Positions 44,791 through 56,781 of a DNA stretch of 64,000 nucleotides are shown in pieces; the stretch's first letter is position 1; every line of letters begins with the position of its first letter. The stretch comes from Phascolarctos cinereus (taxonomy: Eukaryota; Chordata; Mammalia; Diprotodontia; Phascolarctidae): assembly GCF_002099425.1 (NCBI RefSeq), contig NW_018343992.1, positions 3,116,001 to 3,180,000 of the forward strand, given 5' to 3'. Below the pieces are notes generated by a model. That model was not told the origin of the DNA. It was given only the letters and a program-made list of their open reading frames with translations, and searched no databases. The translations under genes and the position numbers were made by a program.

Positions 44791-45213
44791 AACAACCTGG
44801 ATCCACCCAAGTATCCGATGCAGAAGGGCTCCCTGAGCCTTCTGAAGCAGAAATGGGAGTCCAACGATGGCCAGAAAAGTGAATGTAGTACTCCTGGCAG
44901 CCGCTGCAGGCGCTTCCAACCCAGAGAGGGCAAATTACCTGAGTCTGGAAATGCCACAGATATGTCAACTGGGCCTCCCATAGCTCCCAAACTCATCACA
45001 AATCTGGGGGAGCAAAAGAAGAACATGGAGTCAGTGAAGAGTGCAGAGTGCAAAATAGATACTGGATCAGATGGTGGCCAGACTGAAGTACTAAAAGAGG
45101 ACACCAAAGGGACTCGCCGCAGGATTGAGCACTTCTCAATTGCCCTAGAGGAGCTTAGGAGTATATTTGAGACTCCAAGGGGTGGAGCTGGCCTGGCTGG
45201 GTGCAGCAAAAAG
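44791..45213 (+). CDS. XIRP2: Internal coding exon, EPLIN-like N-terminal module, probably XIRP2
   Basis: Seen: the acceptor ends in gacattgcag with a branch-point-like ttgacta about 20 nt upstream. The donor reads AAG|gtaagag. The 423 nt between are open in one frame (141 codons), start and end on codon boundaries (phase 0/0), and have stops just outside the donor. Near the N terminus is YPMQKGSLSLLKQKWESND; near the C terminus is RRIEHFSIALEELRSIFET. Known: human EPLIN (LIMA1) has HFRKGTLTVLKKKWENP followed about 100 residues later by KIEKYNVPLNRLKMMFEKG, the same order and similar spacing. XIRP2 was also named xeplin for similarity to Xin and EPLIN, and from memory its N-terminally extended isoforms carry a closer match (MQKGSLNLL.QKWES and RFSIALDELRSVFEAP). 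XIRP2 is an actin-binding protein of muscle and hair cells. Inferred: this is a XIRP2 exon that can be skipped without a frameshift. The alternative is another LIMA1-family gene. The Xin repeats and MARYQAAVSR segment were not found in the window. Confidence 0.72.
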
Positions 45214-45354
45214 GTAAGAGAGTCCATTGTAATATGTAACCTGCAGGTAACCAACTAAACTGCCAATCACCCTGTAGCTTATTTGGGGTTGTGTGCTTAT
45301 TGTCTTGATTCCCCAATATGCACCAGACAAATTTCCTGGAGCAACTCTCTAATG

Positions 45355-45574
45355 CATAAGTTTCAAACATGAGGCCTGTAGGCTTATTCAGTCCATAACA
45401 CTCCTGAGTGTGGTGCAAAACAGATTAAAATGTAACTGGGAAATTAACAAAATAAATCAAAATATAATAAAATGTAGAAAACGCTACATTTTAAAACTAA
45501 GTCAATACATGGCCCACAGGGATCCTTATGAATGGATTAATGGCTTCCTTTTCTATTTGAGTTGGACATCCCTG
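45355..45574. mobile_element. hAT-Charlie-like MITE, family B
   Basis: Ends cataagtttcaaac and gttggacatccctg relate to the consensus ends caggggtgtcaaac and its inverse. The interior has aaatgtaactgggaaattaa and catggcccacagggatcctt. A tctaa core is shared by both flanks. Confidence 0.65.
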
Positions 45575-45579
45575 GTCTA

Positions 45580-46465
45580 ACATACTGATATATGGAATCT
45601 TGTGTTATTGATTAACCTCTTCCATACCCCATTTCAATAGTGGTTGAGACTCCTCTAACTCCCACAAAAAGCTTCTTGAAGTTAGGGGCTTCTTAGCATC
45701 ACTAGCTCTTGTCACATGGCCCATCATACAATAGATTTGATTAATTGAAAGTACTTAGGAAATTCTTGATAAATGTTTGATGATATTGATGGTTGCAGTC
45801 TACTTAGACACTGGTGATACTATATATGTATATATGTGATAGTATATGTAGGTATCAATAGTATATTTAATACACAGGTATTATCTGGCTGATACAGATA
45901 GTATATATGTTTGTGTATTATCTGGCATTCATACTGATGCTTGGGACAACTTAAAATCATTAATTAGAATTCTGTTTAAACTGCTCTGGTCAATGAAAAC
46001 TTTCTATTTGTGATCTCTTTAATGTAATGCAATCATTACTGCCTTTAGAAAGAGACACTTTAGAATGCTGCATGTAGACAATCTCAATGATCCCTTGCAA
46101 TTCTTGATCTATGACCCAAGTATGTATGAATTTTCAGGCCTAAAGTAAGAGCCCCTTTCATGAAAACTCTCAGTGAACAGCAATGCTCAAGAACAAACAG
46201 CATCCTACTTAAACTAATAGATCATTATCTTTCACAACAGGAGTATTAAAATGATCCAAATTAACAAATTTTCTAGTACTTGCTCCCTGTCGACCAACTG
46301 GAACATATACAACTGGGACTTCTTAAAGACAATTTTTGTTACATCAACTGATTAGAATTAGAATAATAGGAAGACAAGAAATTAAATGGTATTGATAAAA
46401 TTAATATAAATGCTGCTATTGAGTTTAGAATAGATGTTCTCCATTCCCTGTTCACTTTTGCAGAT
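45580..46465. other. Unclassified AT-rich stretch
   Basis: Contains a small TATG/TATA-rich patch at 45820-45915. No gene. Confidence 0.4.
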
Positions 46466-46466
46466 G

Positions 46467-46761
<295 letters not shown>

Positions 46762-47710
46762 TTTCTACCAATTTACCTAAGGATTTGGGGGGCTGGCTTG
46801 TTATAGTACTTTAGATTACATTCATTGTGATCTTTCCAGAAGGGAAATAGATAAGCTGAGGGAAAGGGGTATCACTTAATCTTTCTTGGTTTAAATAAGG
46901 CAGGAGGAATGGCAAAAACTCAGCAAAATAAACAAACAAACAAACACAAAACAAAAAAAGATTGAAATAAGAGGTATTTCAATACTAGACAAGCTTTCAT
47001 GGCTGCAGTTTGGATACCTCAAAACAATAATAAGAGAACACCTTAATAGGGTTATGTTAGTCTGTGAAATGACTTCAAGCTATTTAAATGACTGTGATAT
47101 TCGAACTCAGCACCTGTTAAAAGAAATGAGCAAAATTTTTATATACTTATCAGTACCACCATTTGACTTATAAGGTGACATTTTATTTTCAACATATCAT
47201 ACCTTTAATATATCCTTTATTCTGAAGTGGTTTGTCATGCTGAGTCAATGTTCTAAAAATATGAAACATGCAATTATGCATACAGCATTTTCTCCAATAG
47301 GATTGGGATTTAGAAACTGTTTTATAAAAAGTGAGAGTAAGGACAAGAGAATTAGGCTTGTTTACCAAACATGCTTTTGTAGAAAATCCATATGATCCCC
47401 ACTTATTGAAAATGAACCAAAGGAGAATTATCTTGTTTTCTCCCTAAAGAAAACACTTTATATAATATTCAAATATTTAAGAAGGAGCTATGATTTCACT
47501 GATGTATTTGTCCTCTCCGATGACACAGAAAACAAGCTATCTGTGACTGCCTATCCTATCCTGTCTGAATCTTGTCCATATTCCACCTTTGAGTGGACCT
47601 TGAGGGTCCACTCAAAATTCCAGGGTCTTCATTGCTTTTGCTCAAAATTGGAAGGATGCTGATGGAGCACATGACTGCCTAACAGTTATGCTGCACTTCT
47701 ACTACATGAC
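46762..47710. other. Unclassified stretch with a 12-bp hairpin
   Basis: No gene. It has a (CAAA)n patch at about 46929-46950 and the hairpin at 47588-47616. Confidence 0.4.
47588..47616. repeat. Perfect hairpin, 12-bp stem and 5-base loop
   Basis: Arms tttgagtggacc (47588-47599) and ggtccactcaaa (47605-47616) are exact reverse complements around ttgag. Confidence 0.9.
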
Positions 47711-47711
47711 T

Positions 47712-47958
47712 AGTCAATTCAACAAGCCTTTATTAAGCACCTATTACATGTCACAAGGTGTGCTAAGTGCTAGTGATACAAAGAAAGGCAAATGACAGTC
47801 CCTTCTTTCAAGGAACTCACAGTCTAATGGGGAGACAACTTGCAAATAACTGTGTACAAACAAGATACATTCAGGATAAGTGGAGATAATCTGAGGGGTA
47901 AGACCCTACCATGAAAGAGGATAGAGAAAGGATTCATGAAGAAAGTAGGATTTTAGTT
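47712..47958 (-). repeat. LINE-2 3' end
   Basis: It has caacaagcctttattaagca, ggtgtgctaagtgctagtga, caaggaactcacagtctaat and ttgtgtacaaacaagatac-like spacing; antisense L2. Confidence 0.75.
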
Positions 47959-48009
47959 TACGCATCTTTTATTATTATTATTATGAACTCTCTTACTCTC
48001 AAACTTTCT

Positions 48010-48240
48010 CTCTGTAAACTTATATATAATTTATATATAAACTTTATTTTTATATATTTATATTATATATAAACTTATAAATATATATTACAATATATTT
48101 TACATATTATATATGCAATATATACATATAATATGTATACATGTAATTATATACAGATATATATAATATGTATATATACAATATATATACAAATACATAT
48201 AAATTTATATACATGAATTTAAATTATATATGTTTACAGA
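48010..48240. repeat. (TA)-rich low-complexity tract
   Basis: Over 80% A and T by eye with irregular TATA repeats. The plus frame from 48168 starts inside it. Confidence 0.8.
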
Positions 48241-48329
48241 GAGAATGGGAGAGAGAATTTGAATGCTTCTTTTTTCCAAAGTTCAACTCTTACATAATTT
48301 CTGTGACAATTTATTTTCCTCACCCAATT

Positions 48330-48470
48330 TTGAGTATTCTCTCCCCAAATTGACTTGTGTATATTTTCTTTAACTAAGTAGATTGTAAGTGTCAAAGATC
48401 AGAAACCTCTTTTTTGCTTTTGTACCTTCAACAACTGCCACAGTGCTAAATTTTTCTGACTCAGAAAACA
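48330..48470 (+). repeat. LINE-2 3' tail
   Basis: It has aactaagtagattgtaagtg, then cttttgtaccttcaacaact and ccacagtgctaaat. Confidence 0.45.
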
Positions 48471-48474
48471 TTCC

Positions 48475-49995
48475 AATGGGACAAAAATGCATTCTTTCAC
48501 CTTTCTCTCCATCTTCATCACTTTCTCCTAAAGGTGCTAATAGGAAGAGTGAGCAGTGACTATGAATGATTTCCATAAGCCACATGAGAAATTAACTCAT
48601 GAATTTTTTCAAGGGAGAACAAGAAATAATTTTTAAACAGGAAAATCCACAAATGTATAGTTCACAATAATAATAAAAGAATAAATACAGTATAGTATTA
48701 CTAGAGAAAAAAACTTCCAGAAGGATTTGGAGCTTACTGAAAAGTTAAAATTCTGGGACAAAGATAGAGCCCATGTTTAAGAGAAAAAAAGAAGTCATGC
48801 TTTATGATATTGGGATATAGAGTTGGTTTGTGTGCTATAAATCCTCTCTTATAAACATTTTCTAGAATACATACAGGGAATATGAATCTTCATTTCTCAT
48901 AAAGTATCCACTTTAAGATTCATTTATCACCAATATACTTTATAAAAGTCTTTTAAAATCCATCAAGGGAACTACATGTTGTTGTTGGGTTTTTTGTAGC
49001 ATTTTCTTGATATGTGTGAACTCATTAAAGGGAGACTAGATCAGCTCCTCAATTGTTTTCATTGTACTCTAGAGCCTCTGTTAAAATAAGTCATCCTCAT
49101 ATAATTAGAAAGAAAAATTAATGAAGGACTCTTAAAATAATGATGCCTGCTTATGTTTTATAATTGTCGAAGAGGGACATTTCCTATTGTCTCCATTTTT
49201 AAAACTTAGGTTCTGAAAGGAGCTTAGAAAAGCTTTTTAAACTGTACTTTTTTTATGCTTATAACCCAGAGCATAATTCAAAGATAAAAATTCACATTGG
49301 CTTTATCACAAATAAATGGTGTGGAACAAGATTTTTTTTTTAGCAGTATTTAAAGTGCTTATAAGAATCAATTATGAGACCACAAATCTTTAAGACAATG
49401 AAACATCCATTTGTGTTGCTGAGAGGTAAACATTATTAAGCAAGACAGGTTTACCTAAATGTATGCAGAGATCAAGGCTGTATATAATAGAATGCCAATT
49501 ATTAGAAATGTCACTTTTTTGGGGATGGGGACAAGTTAAAGCAAAAACTGAAATATAATCTATCCTGTTGCATTAGGGCCAGTGTCAATATTTATCTTAT
49601 ACTCCACTCAAACCTAACTAGTGCAGGGATTGGTGAATACTAAACAGTGTTGAATGAATTCTTGATTGTAATGTAGTTTTAAAGGGATCAGGGACCTCCT
49701 TGGAATCCACCAAAGTTCACACATCCACAAGTAGAATCTGTCCTTCTATATATTCTTTATTAATTGACAGTTGTTAACAAATCATAGGATATTTGATCTG
49801 AAATATGCTTTGTACAAAGGCTTTATTTAGCTAGTGCTTTGCTGGTATGAAAGATCAGCTTCTGTTGAAAGATAAATACTTGGATAGATTTGTGAGCTCA
49901 CCTAGGTGGGAACTTTCTCTAGTTATTAGGCTTCAACCTATATTTTCCCATTTTAATAGGGTGAGTTCTATATTCTACAGGCTATCTACCTACTG
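48475..49995. other. Unclassified AT-rich stretch
   Basis: About 1.5 kb with no gene or named repeat. Confidence 0.4.
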
Positions 49996-49999
49996 TTTA

Positions 50000-50085
50000 C
50001 ACAGGGTGTCCTAAAAGTGTTAGTGTGGTTTTAAGCTTAAAATCTTAAACAACATAAAATGTACTAAGACTTTCAGGACAGTGTG
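50000..50085. mobile_element. mariner-like MITE, 86 bp, palindromic
   Basis: Ends cacagggtgtcctaaaagtg and cagtgtg with the inverse acttt.aggacagtgtg are inverted repeats (about 19 of 24). The middle (ttttaagcttaaaa) is itself a palindrome. TA dinucleotides flank it (49998-49999 and 50086-50087), as expected for Tc1/mariner insertion. Confidence 0.75.
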
Positions 50086-50088
50086 TAT

Positions 50089-50124
50089 GTGGGGGGGGGG
50101 GTGAGAGAGTGTGTGTGTGTGTAT
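50089..50124. repeat. G-run and (TG)n
   Basis: Twelve or so consecutive G are followed by GTGAGAGA and TG repeats. Confidence 0.85.
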
Positions 50125-50129
50125 TTTCA

Positions 50130-50640
50130 ACCTGTAGTCTATGAATGCAATCTGTAGCAAACTAGTATAGATATGGACACTGGCTCATTATTATTATTGT
50201 TATTATCATTATCTGTTTGTTTGCTTATCTTGTTTTGTTTATATTTTCCTCCTTCAAAACTTCAGTCCAACCCAGAGACAAACCTCTATGCCTTGCTAAT
50301 TATTTTGCCAAATAGATTGTCTTCACACAGATGTGATAATTTATAAATCAATCAATGAGTGACCAACATCTCTAACTTTGCCTCATAGTTTGGCAGGAAA
50401 GATCTAAGGGCCAAATATCATGCCAAAGGAGGTTGATAGGAGCATTTCCTGGGATGCTCACCCACCTGATGCTGGTTTTTTGAAATCTGAATGGTTGTGG
50501 TCAAAATTAGGGGTATAATACACTCCCCTGGCAATATTGCCAATGATCAAAAAATGCTGATTATAATCAGTTATGGAAATGAAGCAGTAGGTAGGAACAC
50601 ATGGAGACATAGTATGGCAATAATTGAATAGTATAAAAAT
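50130..50640. other. Unclassified stretch
   Basis: Contains TTAT/TTG-rich patches at 50186-50240. No gene. Confidence 0.4.
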
Positions 50641-50642
50641 GA

Positions 50643-50890
50643 TTGGGGCAACTAGGTAGTGCAATAGATGGAATACTGGGCCTGGAGTCGAGAAGACCTG
50701 AGTTCAAACCCAATCTCAGATATTTACTAGCTGTGTGAGCCTGGGCAGCTCACTAAATGCTGTTTGCCTCAGTTTCCACATCTGTAAAATGAGCTGGAAA
50801 AAGAAATGGTAAATCACTACTGTCTTTCTAACAAGAAAACCCCAAATGGGCTCACAAAGAGTGGGATATGACTGAAAACAACCAAACAAC
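50643..50890 (+). mobile_element. tRNA-headed SINE with RTE-like tail
   Basis: It has ggggcaactaggtagtgcaa, gacctgagttcaaacccaat, ctgtgtgagcctgggcagct, gtaaaatgagctggaaaaag and gggctcacaaagagtgggat. Confidence 0.8.
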
Positions 50891-50894
50891 GATG

Positions 50895-51265
50895 ACAGAT
50901 CTGCCATTTCTGGCTGTGAGACATAAATAATGGCTGTGCTCCACTGGATTACATTTTTTTTCATTCATGCAATGAAGAGACTCAACTAAATAAAATCTTT
51001 ACTTTGATGCTCTGATTGATCCATTATCTCATTATCATGTGCATTCTCTTACAATAATGCAGCTTGCAAATCATCTACATCCTCTTGTCCTAAGCACCTC
51101 ATATCTACATTTTTCCACGAATCTTCCACAAAGATTCGCTCAATGTGCAGAATAGATTTCTTTCTTTTGCTTCACATGTAGGGAGAATACCAGTGTAACA
51201 CATGGGCTGCCCATCAATTATCTATCTTGTTTTATGACTTCAACTCTACTTTTTTTCTGGTCCTA
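50895..51265. other. Unclassified stretch
   Basis: No gene or named repeat seen. Confidence 0.4.
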
Positions 51266-51269
51266 TATA

Positions 51270-51515
51270 AAAGCAAAGATTTCAAGGTGGAAAGAGTCTC
51301 AAAGGCCATCTAGTGCAACCAACTTACATTGTTATGTTATGTTGTATATTAAATGTTCTATTCTGTCACGTTATGTTATACATGGGGAAACTGAAGCCCA
51401 AATATGAAACAATACGTGCCTAGTAACACACAGGAAATAAATGGAAGAGATGGGTTTTGAACTTGGGCCTTTGATTACAATTCTAATACCCCTTCCACTG
51501 GATCATACTGCCACC
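51270..51515 (-). repeat. MIR/CR1-like SINE with an internal TGTTA-rich insert
   Basis: Outer parts: tttcaaggtggaaagagtct, aggccatctagtgcaaccaa and ggggaaactgaagcccaaat, ggttttgaacttgggccttt, ccactggatcatactgccac. The middle (51326-51383) has several ttatgttatgtt units that other copies lack. Confidence 0.55.
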
Positions 51516-51639
51516 CATCTCTTTAATGTCATTCTTTATGTCACTTCTTTTGAGTAATTCTTGATAAAGTTTCTGCAGCACTTGAATTCGAAATTGTGTA
51601 TCAGGGGAAAGCATACTAGTTCCTTTCAGGATGGTAGGA

Positions 51640-51745
51640 TCATAGATTCAGAGCTGGAAGGAAACTGAGGGGCCATCAAGTCCAATTGCCTCTTCTACAG
51701 ATAAGGAAACAGGCCAAGGTGGGTTCAATGACTTCTATGGGCAAT
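51640..51745 (-). repeat. MIR/CR1-like SINE fragment
   Basis: It has gatcatagattcagagctgg, gaggggccatcaagtccaat, acagataaggaaacaggcca. Confidence 0.55.
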
Positions 51746-51749
51746 ACTC

Positions 51750-53780
51750 TTCCAACTTTGTAAGCTATCCTGCATAGAAAATACTTAGTGAGGTGAGTTT
51801 ATGAATGGTTCTGCCCAAAATGACCAAATCTAGTGCTTCATAAGACAAAAATTACAAAAGTCTCATTAAAAAGTCTACACAGAGATTGCTTGGTAGCTCT
51901 TAACGTTTGTTATTTTTGTTATTAGTATGCATTGGTACCTAAAGAGGGCTATATATAGCATGGACAAAGACATCGTCCCTGTCTCTTAGGGGTTTGCAAT
52001 TCAGAGGAAGTGAAACAAATGAAAACATATGGCAGGTGTTTTGTTTAACTTGCACACACAAAAAAAAGGAAACATAAAACTCAAGGACATTGAAAAGATG
52101 CAGCAATAACATTTGGTTTTATTTTAAGCATTTTTCCCTGGTGGTATCATTTGGTTTTTGAATGACTTCAGTGTTTGTTGGCTCTTCTATTTGCCCGTTT
52201 AGAAATCTGTTATTTTACAGCCTCCTGTCCAGTATTTCATTTTAGTTGGAAAAAATTGCTCTATGAACTAATGGCAGATTTCCCAACTGAACATATTTGC
52301 ATGGACTTTAAAACTTCCAGAGGGAACTGCCATCTCATCTCATTTATGTGTCACATTGATCTTTGCTGCAAGAATATGACATTGCTAAAGAAGGTAGCGC
52401 CAGCAACCGCAGAGAGATGTTGAGCAATATTGACTCACCTTCAACTGGGAAAACTGCTGTAAGTTCCTGGATTGGCATTCATTGACATTTTATGTGGGAG
52501 ACCAATGCTGTTCACGCTTCTGTTGTAAGAGCATCTTGGCCAATTCAGATGTCTCTGTTATTAACCCACTTCCTTTGCCAGGCATCTGCTGCTCTGGTGC
52601 TTTTCAATATCTTTACTGACTGCATGAATATAATCCAGAGAATCATATAGATGTTTCCCCACCCCCACCCCAGCTGTGTATCCTACCTGGCTCCTTGAAG
52701 AGCTCCCTAACACCAGAATTGTTCTAAGTGAAGAAATAGAACCAGAAAATTTCTAGCTTGTGTTGATTTCTTGGAAATGATTTGACTAGATGGGAAATCT
52801 CTGATCCTGAGCAGTCTTTTAGCCTCCAAGGAACAATCAGATGCCCCAATAAGAAGATCCCAGAAAGCCTCAGTGCCAAAAGGCTTCATGTTCTGTGCTT
52901 CAATTCAGCCTTCCTCAATAGCAATCTCACCCAATCCCCAAACTATTCAAGAGGAATTAAAAGGTGATACTCTAGTGAGTGTTTCTCTAATTACCTACAG
53001 TTGACTTTCTTTCTTTCTTTTTGTAGGATAAGGATAAATACTTGTGATTATTAGATGCCTCCTTTTGCTAAATCTATTTTGCTACCCTCTATTGTTTTGT
53101 GGGCAAGTTCATTCCATTTTCATTAACAATATGATCTTCATTTGCTTATTTCTCTCCATCTTAATCTCTTATTTTTTGTTTGCTTTCCTTTCTTCATAAA
53201 AAAAAAGGTGACGAGAGAAATCCTCAGTTGTACCCTAGTTTTGATGCAGTCTCTTTCTGCTCTGTAGCCTACCCAGAGCCCAATCTAGTTTCTGATCCTT
53301 TACTTCTTTTTAAGCCCCTCTTTTCTACCCATCCTCAATATTAAGGGTTTTTTTGTTTGTTTGTTTTGCTTAGGACTAAATCTTCTCTTAATATGTCCTC
53401 CATCTTATTTCCATCTTGTTTTGTGATCATCAGGATATAACAAAACTATTCCTAGACTCTCTGTCTTATTTGACTTCATCTATGACCCTGGATGATAATG
53501 GGGTTCAAAGGGAACATGTATCATCTCCCAATATTATAATGTGATCAGCCCGTTATGATTACTCACTCACATTTACCTTTTCTGTATTTGGTTTGACTTC
53601 TGTGTTTTTAGTTCAAAGTTTTTATACAGCAAGAGTCTTTTTTATCAAGAATGCTAGGAAGTCCTCTAAATGTCCATTTCCCCCCATGGGTTTATACTTA
53701 GTTTTGTTTGGTAAATTATTTTTGATTATAAACCCATTTTTTTCCCCTCAAGAATATTGCATTCCAAGGTCTCCACTTCT
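51750..53780. other. Unclassified 2 kb stretch
   Basis: No gene. A gctggtgcttttcaatatct-like patch near 52590 (read ctctggtgcttttcaatatc) recalls the CR1 'LFNIFIND' motif but is too short to call. Confidence 0.4.
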
Positions 53781-53784
53781 TGAT

Positions 53785-54010
53785 AATGGAATCAGGAAGA
53801 CCTGATTTAAAATATGACTCCAGACACTTACTAGCTGTGTGACACTGGGCAAGTCATTTAACCTCCGTCTGCCTTCATTTTCTTATCTGTAAAATGGGGA
53901 TAATAGCACCCACCTCTCAAGATTGTTGTACAGATAAAATGAGATGATATTTGTAAAGCACTTTGCAAGCCTTAAAAGCACTAAATAAATGCTTACTACT
54001 TCTAGTACTA
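53785..54010 (+). repeat. MIR SINE
   Basis: Sense order: gaatcaggaagacctgattt, agctgtgtgacactgggcaa, cttatctgtaaaatggggat, tttgtaaagcactttgcaag, aaataaatgcttacta. Confidence 0.8.
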
Positions 54011-54014
54011 TTAT

Positions 54015-54570
54015 CATTGTCATTTCATTTTTGTTATCTGGCCAACTAATGTCAGTTGAATTAATTTCCAGCGTAGTGTTAAGTGGAAATGTAATGCAAG
54101 GACTGAGTAGGATTCTGAATGAGCTCTAGATGAGATTGGTAATGAGGGTCATTGTTAGAAGTGATAGAGGAGGTGAGGCTTCAAATTTTGCATCTTAAAT
54201 GTTATCATGCCCTATGAGTTAGGAATACGTATCAGGAAAGAACAATGCCCTCCCTCACTGAAGAGATGAGAGCAAAAACTTTTCTTGATTACTACTGGGC
54301 AGCTTGAAATAAAAGTCTTATGGATTCAGGACTCCTGGCCTATTTTATTCTGTTATACTTCTAGAGAGTTTGACATTATTGCAAGGGCCTGTGATTAGAC
54401 TAAGTGGTTGCTAACATGAAGAAGCTAAAGGAAATTTTGCTGCTTCTAGGGAAATCAATGAAAGGCTTTTCATACTTGCTGCATAGGTTTTGATAATCCA
54501 TCATCCATTATTTTATCTTTTCCTAAATATTCTAGGTAAGTAATATGAAACTTGTCAAGCCTCAGTCATT
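54015..54570. other. Unclassified stretch
   Basis: No gene or named repeat seen. Confidence 0.4.
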
Positions 54571-54574
54571 CTCC

Positions 54575-54735
54575 TTTGACTGTATCCTAGAAGCAATAAA
54601 GGGTCATACCAATGTTATTTGAGCAGAATTAAGAAGTCAAACTGATGCTTTAGAAATATCAATTTATCAGCACTGTGGAGGATGAACTAGAGAAAAGAGA
54701 CACAGAAAGCAGAGAGACACTAATTAAGAGACAAT
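54575..54735 (-). repeat. LINE-2 ORF2 fragment
   Basis: It has tatcctagaagcaataaagg, ctgatgctttagaaatatca and agcactgtggaggatgaact. Confidence 0.6.
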
Positions 54736-54739
54736 TTCA

Positions 54740-55435
54740 TAAGTGAATCTATAGATTCATTAATCTCCCAAACTACAATCCTCCATCTTCCCTATTCTGA
54801 GACTCCTTTTTTTTTCTCCTGGGAAGAAGTAATAAGTATTTATTTCAAATGCATATGAAATAGGTATTGCAGCTGTATTTTAAAAATTAAAAAGCAATTT
54901 AACATTCTGCCAAATTAGAGGAGCCTGAGATTACTAAAGGAAAAAAAGCCTCAGATTTCCCTGAGAGTACTTTAAAAAAAAAAAGTTTTCTGTTGCTCTA
55001 CCTATTGAAAGATTCTTGTTATCCAGGATAGATTTGGATTATATTGGGGATCTCTTATATGGATGGCTAAATGTAATCAATTAAGATAATGTGCCTTGTC
55101 CATATAGTTAGAATACTGGTGCATTATTTTTTTCAGCAACCTACCAAAGAAGAAATATTTATTCTCTAGGTCTCTATCAGTGGAGTTCAGATATTCTACA
55201 GTCAACACCATATATTATCTCTGTGACCATTGCAATAGTTTTATGACACCTCAAGATTAAAAAAAAAAATTGCTCTAACCTAGGTTGTGCTTTCTGTAAA
55301 CTTAAGGCATTTTTATTTCAGTTTGCTACGCCTGAGTCCCATGGAGCTTTGTGCTTCTGCTCAGGAGTGAAGAGTTGTCCTATTTTCTGTGCAGTGTTAC
55401 CAAAGGCTCTTCAAATTGTGAGATCTGTGGTGCAT
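54740..55435. other. Unclassified stretch
   Basis: No gene or named repeat seen. Confidence 0.4.
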
Positions 55436-55439
55436 ATTA

Positions 55440-56460
55440 ATTCAGGAGATAGGTGAATCGAAATGAGTTTAATTTTCATCTGTATGCAGATAACTCCAAA
55501 ACCTACATATCCAGTAATTTCTCTCTCCTGAGCTCTAATCCCACATCTCCAAGAGGCTACTTGACATCTCTACTTATATTATTTATACTCCTCAAAATCA
55601 ACATCACCGAAATGAAAATAGCTTTCTTTCATTCCTTTCCTAACTTACCTATTTCTGTCAAGGGCACCAACACCATTCTTCCTGTCATGCAGGTCCACAA
55701 CCTCTGGGCCATTTTTGACTTTTCCTTTTTTCTTCTTCTCCCACCACCCCACAATCTAACTAGTCAATGAGTCTTATCTATCTTACCCCCACAACATCTC
55801 TTCTATCCATTCCACTTTATTCAATTAATCTACCAATCAACACACATTTGTTAAGTGTCTCCTATGTGCCAAGCATTGTGCTGGATGCTTAGTATGAAAA
55901 AACAATGAATGAAGTAATTCCTACTCACAAGGAGCTTGTGTTCTTAGAGGGAAGATAATGAGTGCATATATTCCAGCCAAATTGACTTATTTGTTATCCT
56001 CCTCACCTGGACATTCAATTTCTTGCATCTAAGCATTTGCACAGGTTGGTATGTTCTTCCTCTTCATTTGTTTCTCTCTTGGAATCCCTCATGGCCTTCA
56101 GGTCTCAGCCCCTTTAGGAAGTCTTTTTTGTGGGATGGCAGTTGAGGTTAAGTGACTTTTACTGAAGTCACACAGCTAGTGAGTGTTATATGTCTGAGGC
56201 AAGATTTGAACTCAGGTTCTCCTGACTCCAGGGACTCCAGGGCCAGTGGATACACTGTGCCACCTAGCTGCCCCTTAGGAAGTCTTTCTAACATTCTAAC
56301 TTATTCCCTACCCTCTCTCCTCAGTTGTTATTACTTTCCTCTCTCAAAATTTCTTTGGATTTACCTATCATATCTGCCCAGTGGACTATAACCTCTTTGA
56401 GAGCAGCACAGTGCTTTAGACCTAGAAGCTCTTAAGACATTTTTGTTGAATTGATGTTAC
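55440..56460 (+). repeat. LINE-2, interrupted by an antisense L2 tail and a SINE
   Basis: Sense blocks: ttttcatctgtatgcagata (the YADD region), caacatctcttctatccat, gaatccctcatggccttcag and, after the SINE, ctgcccagtggactataacc and gcacagtgctttagacctag. An antisense L2 tail (55826-55975: acacacatttgttaagtgtc; ttgtgctggatgcttagtat) sits within it. Confidence 0.7.
56127..56274 (-). mobile_element. tRNA-headed SINE inside the L2, exact 13-bp TSD
   Basis: Antisense: tgaagtcacacagctagtga, gatttgaactcaggttctcc, ggatacactgtgccacctag. The direct repeat ttaggaagtcttt at 56114-56126 and 56275-56287 is identical on both sides. Confidence 0.85.
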
Positions 56461-56781
56461 ACTCAGATAATCAATAAGAAGAGAAGAATATCAAAGTATA
56501 TATTTTGCAGTGACCAGCAGACTTCAAGGATACAGTGAAATTAGAGATCCCTTTAAGAGGGCAAGTGTTATTTAATAGTATCCCCAGCTCTAGATCCCCT
56601 AATTTATAACTACCCTTTATTACTCCCCAATCTAATCTTGCTCTGCTCCCATAGACCTTTCTAGTTGGTTCTGAAGGTACAAAACTACTATAGTGACTGC
56701 TGCCAGAACCTAGAACTGGTTGCTCTTTCCCTAGACCCCACATAGACATAATCATAATTTATTTGCATTCCTAGATCAATC

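Noticed and set aside
44688-45254. 188-codon frame on the minus strand opposite the XIRP2-like exon
   Set aside because: It is the antisense of a coding exon. The plus strand has the splice sites and the family motifs; the minus protein has none.
52560-52650. CR1 'LFNIFIND'-like patch
   Set aside because: Too short and without neighbouring CR1 sequence that I can recognise.
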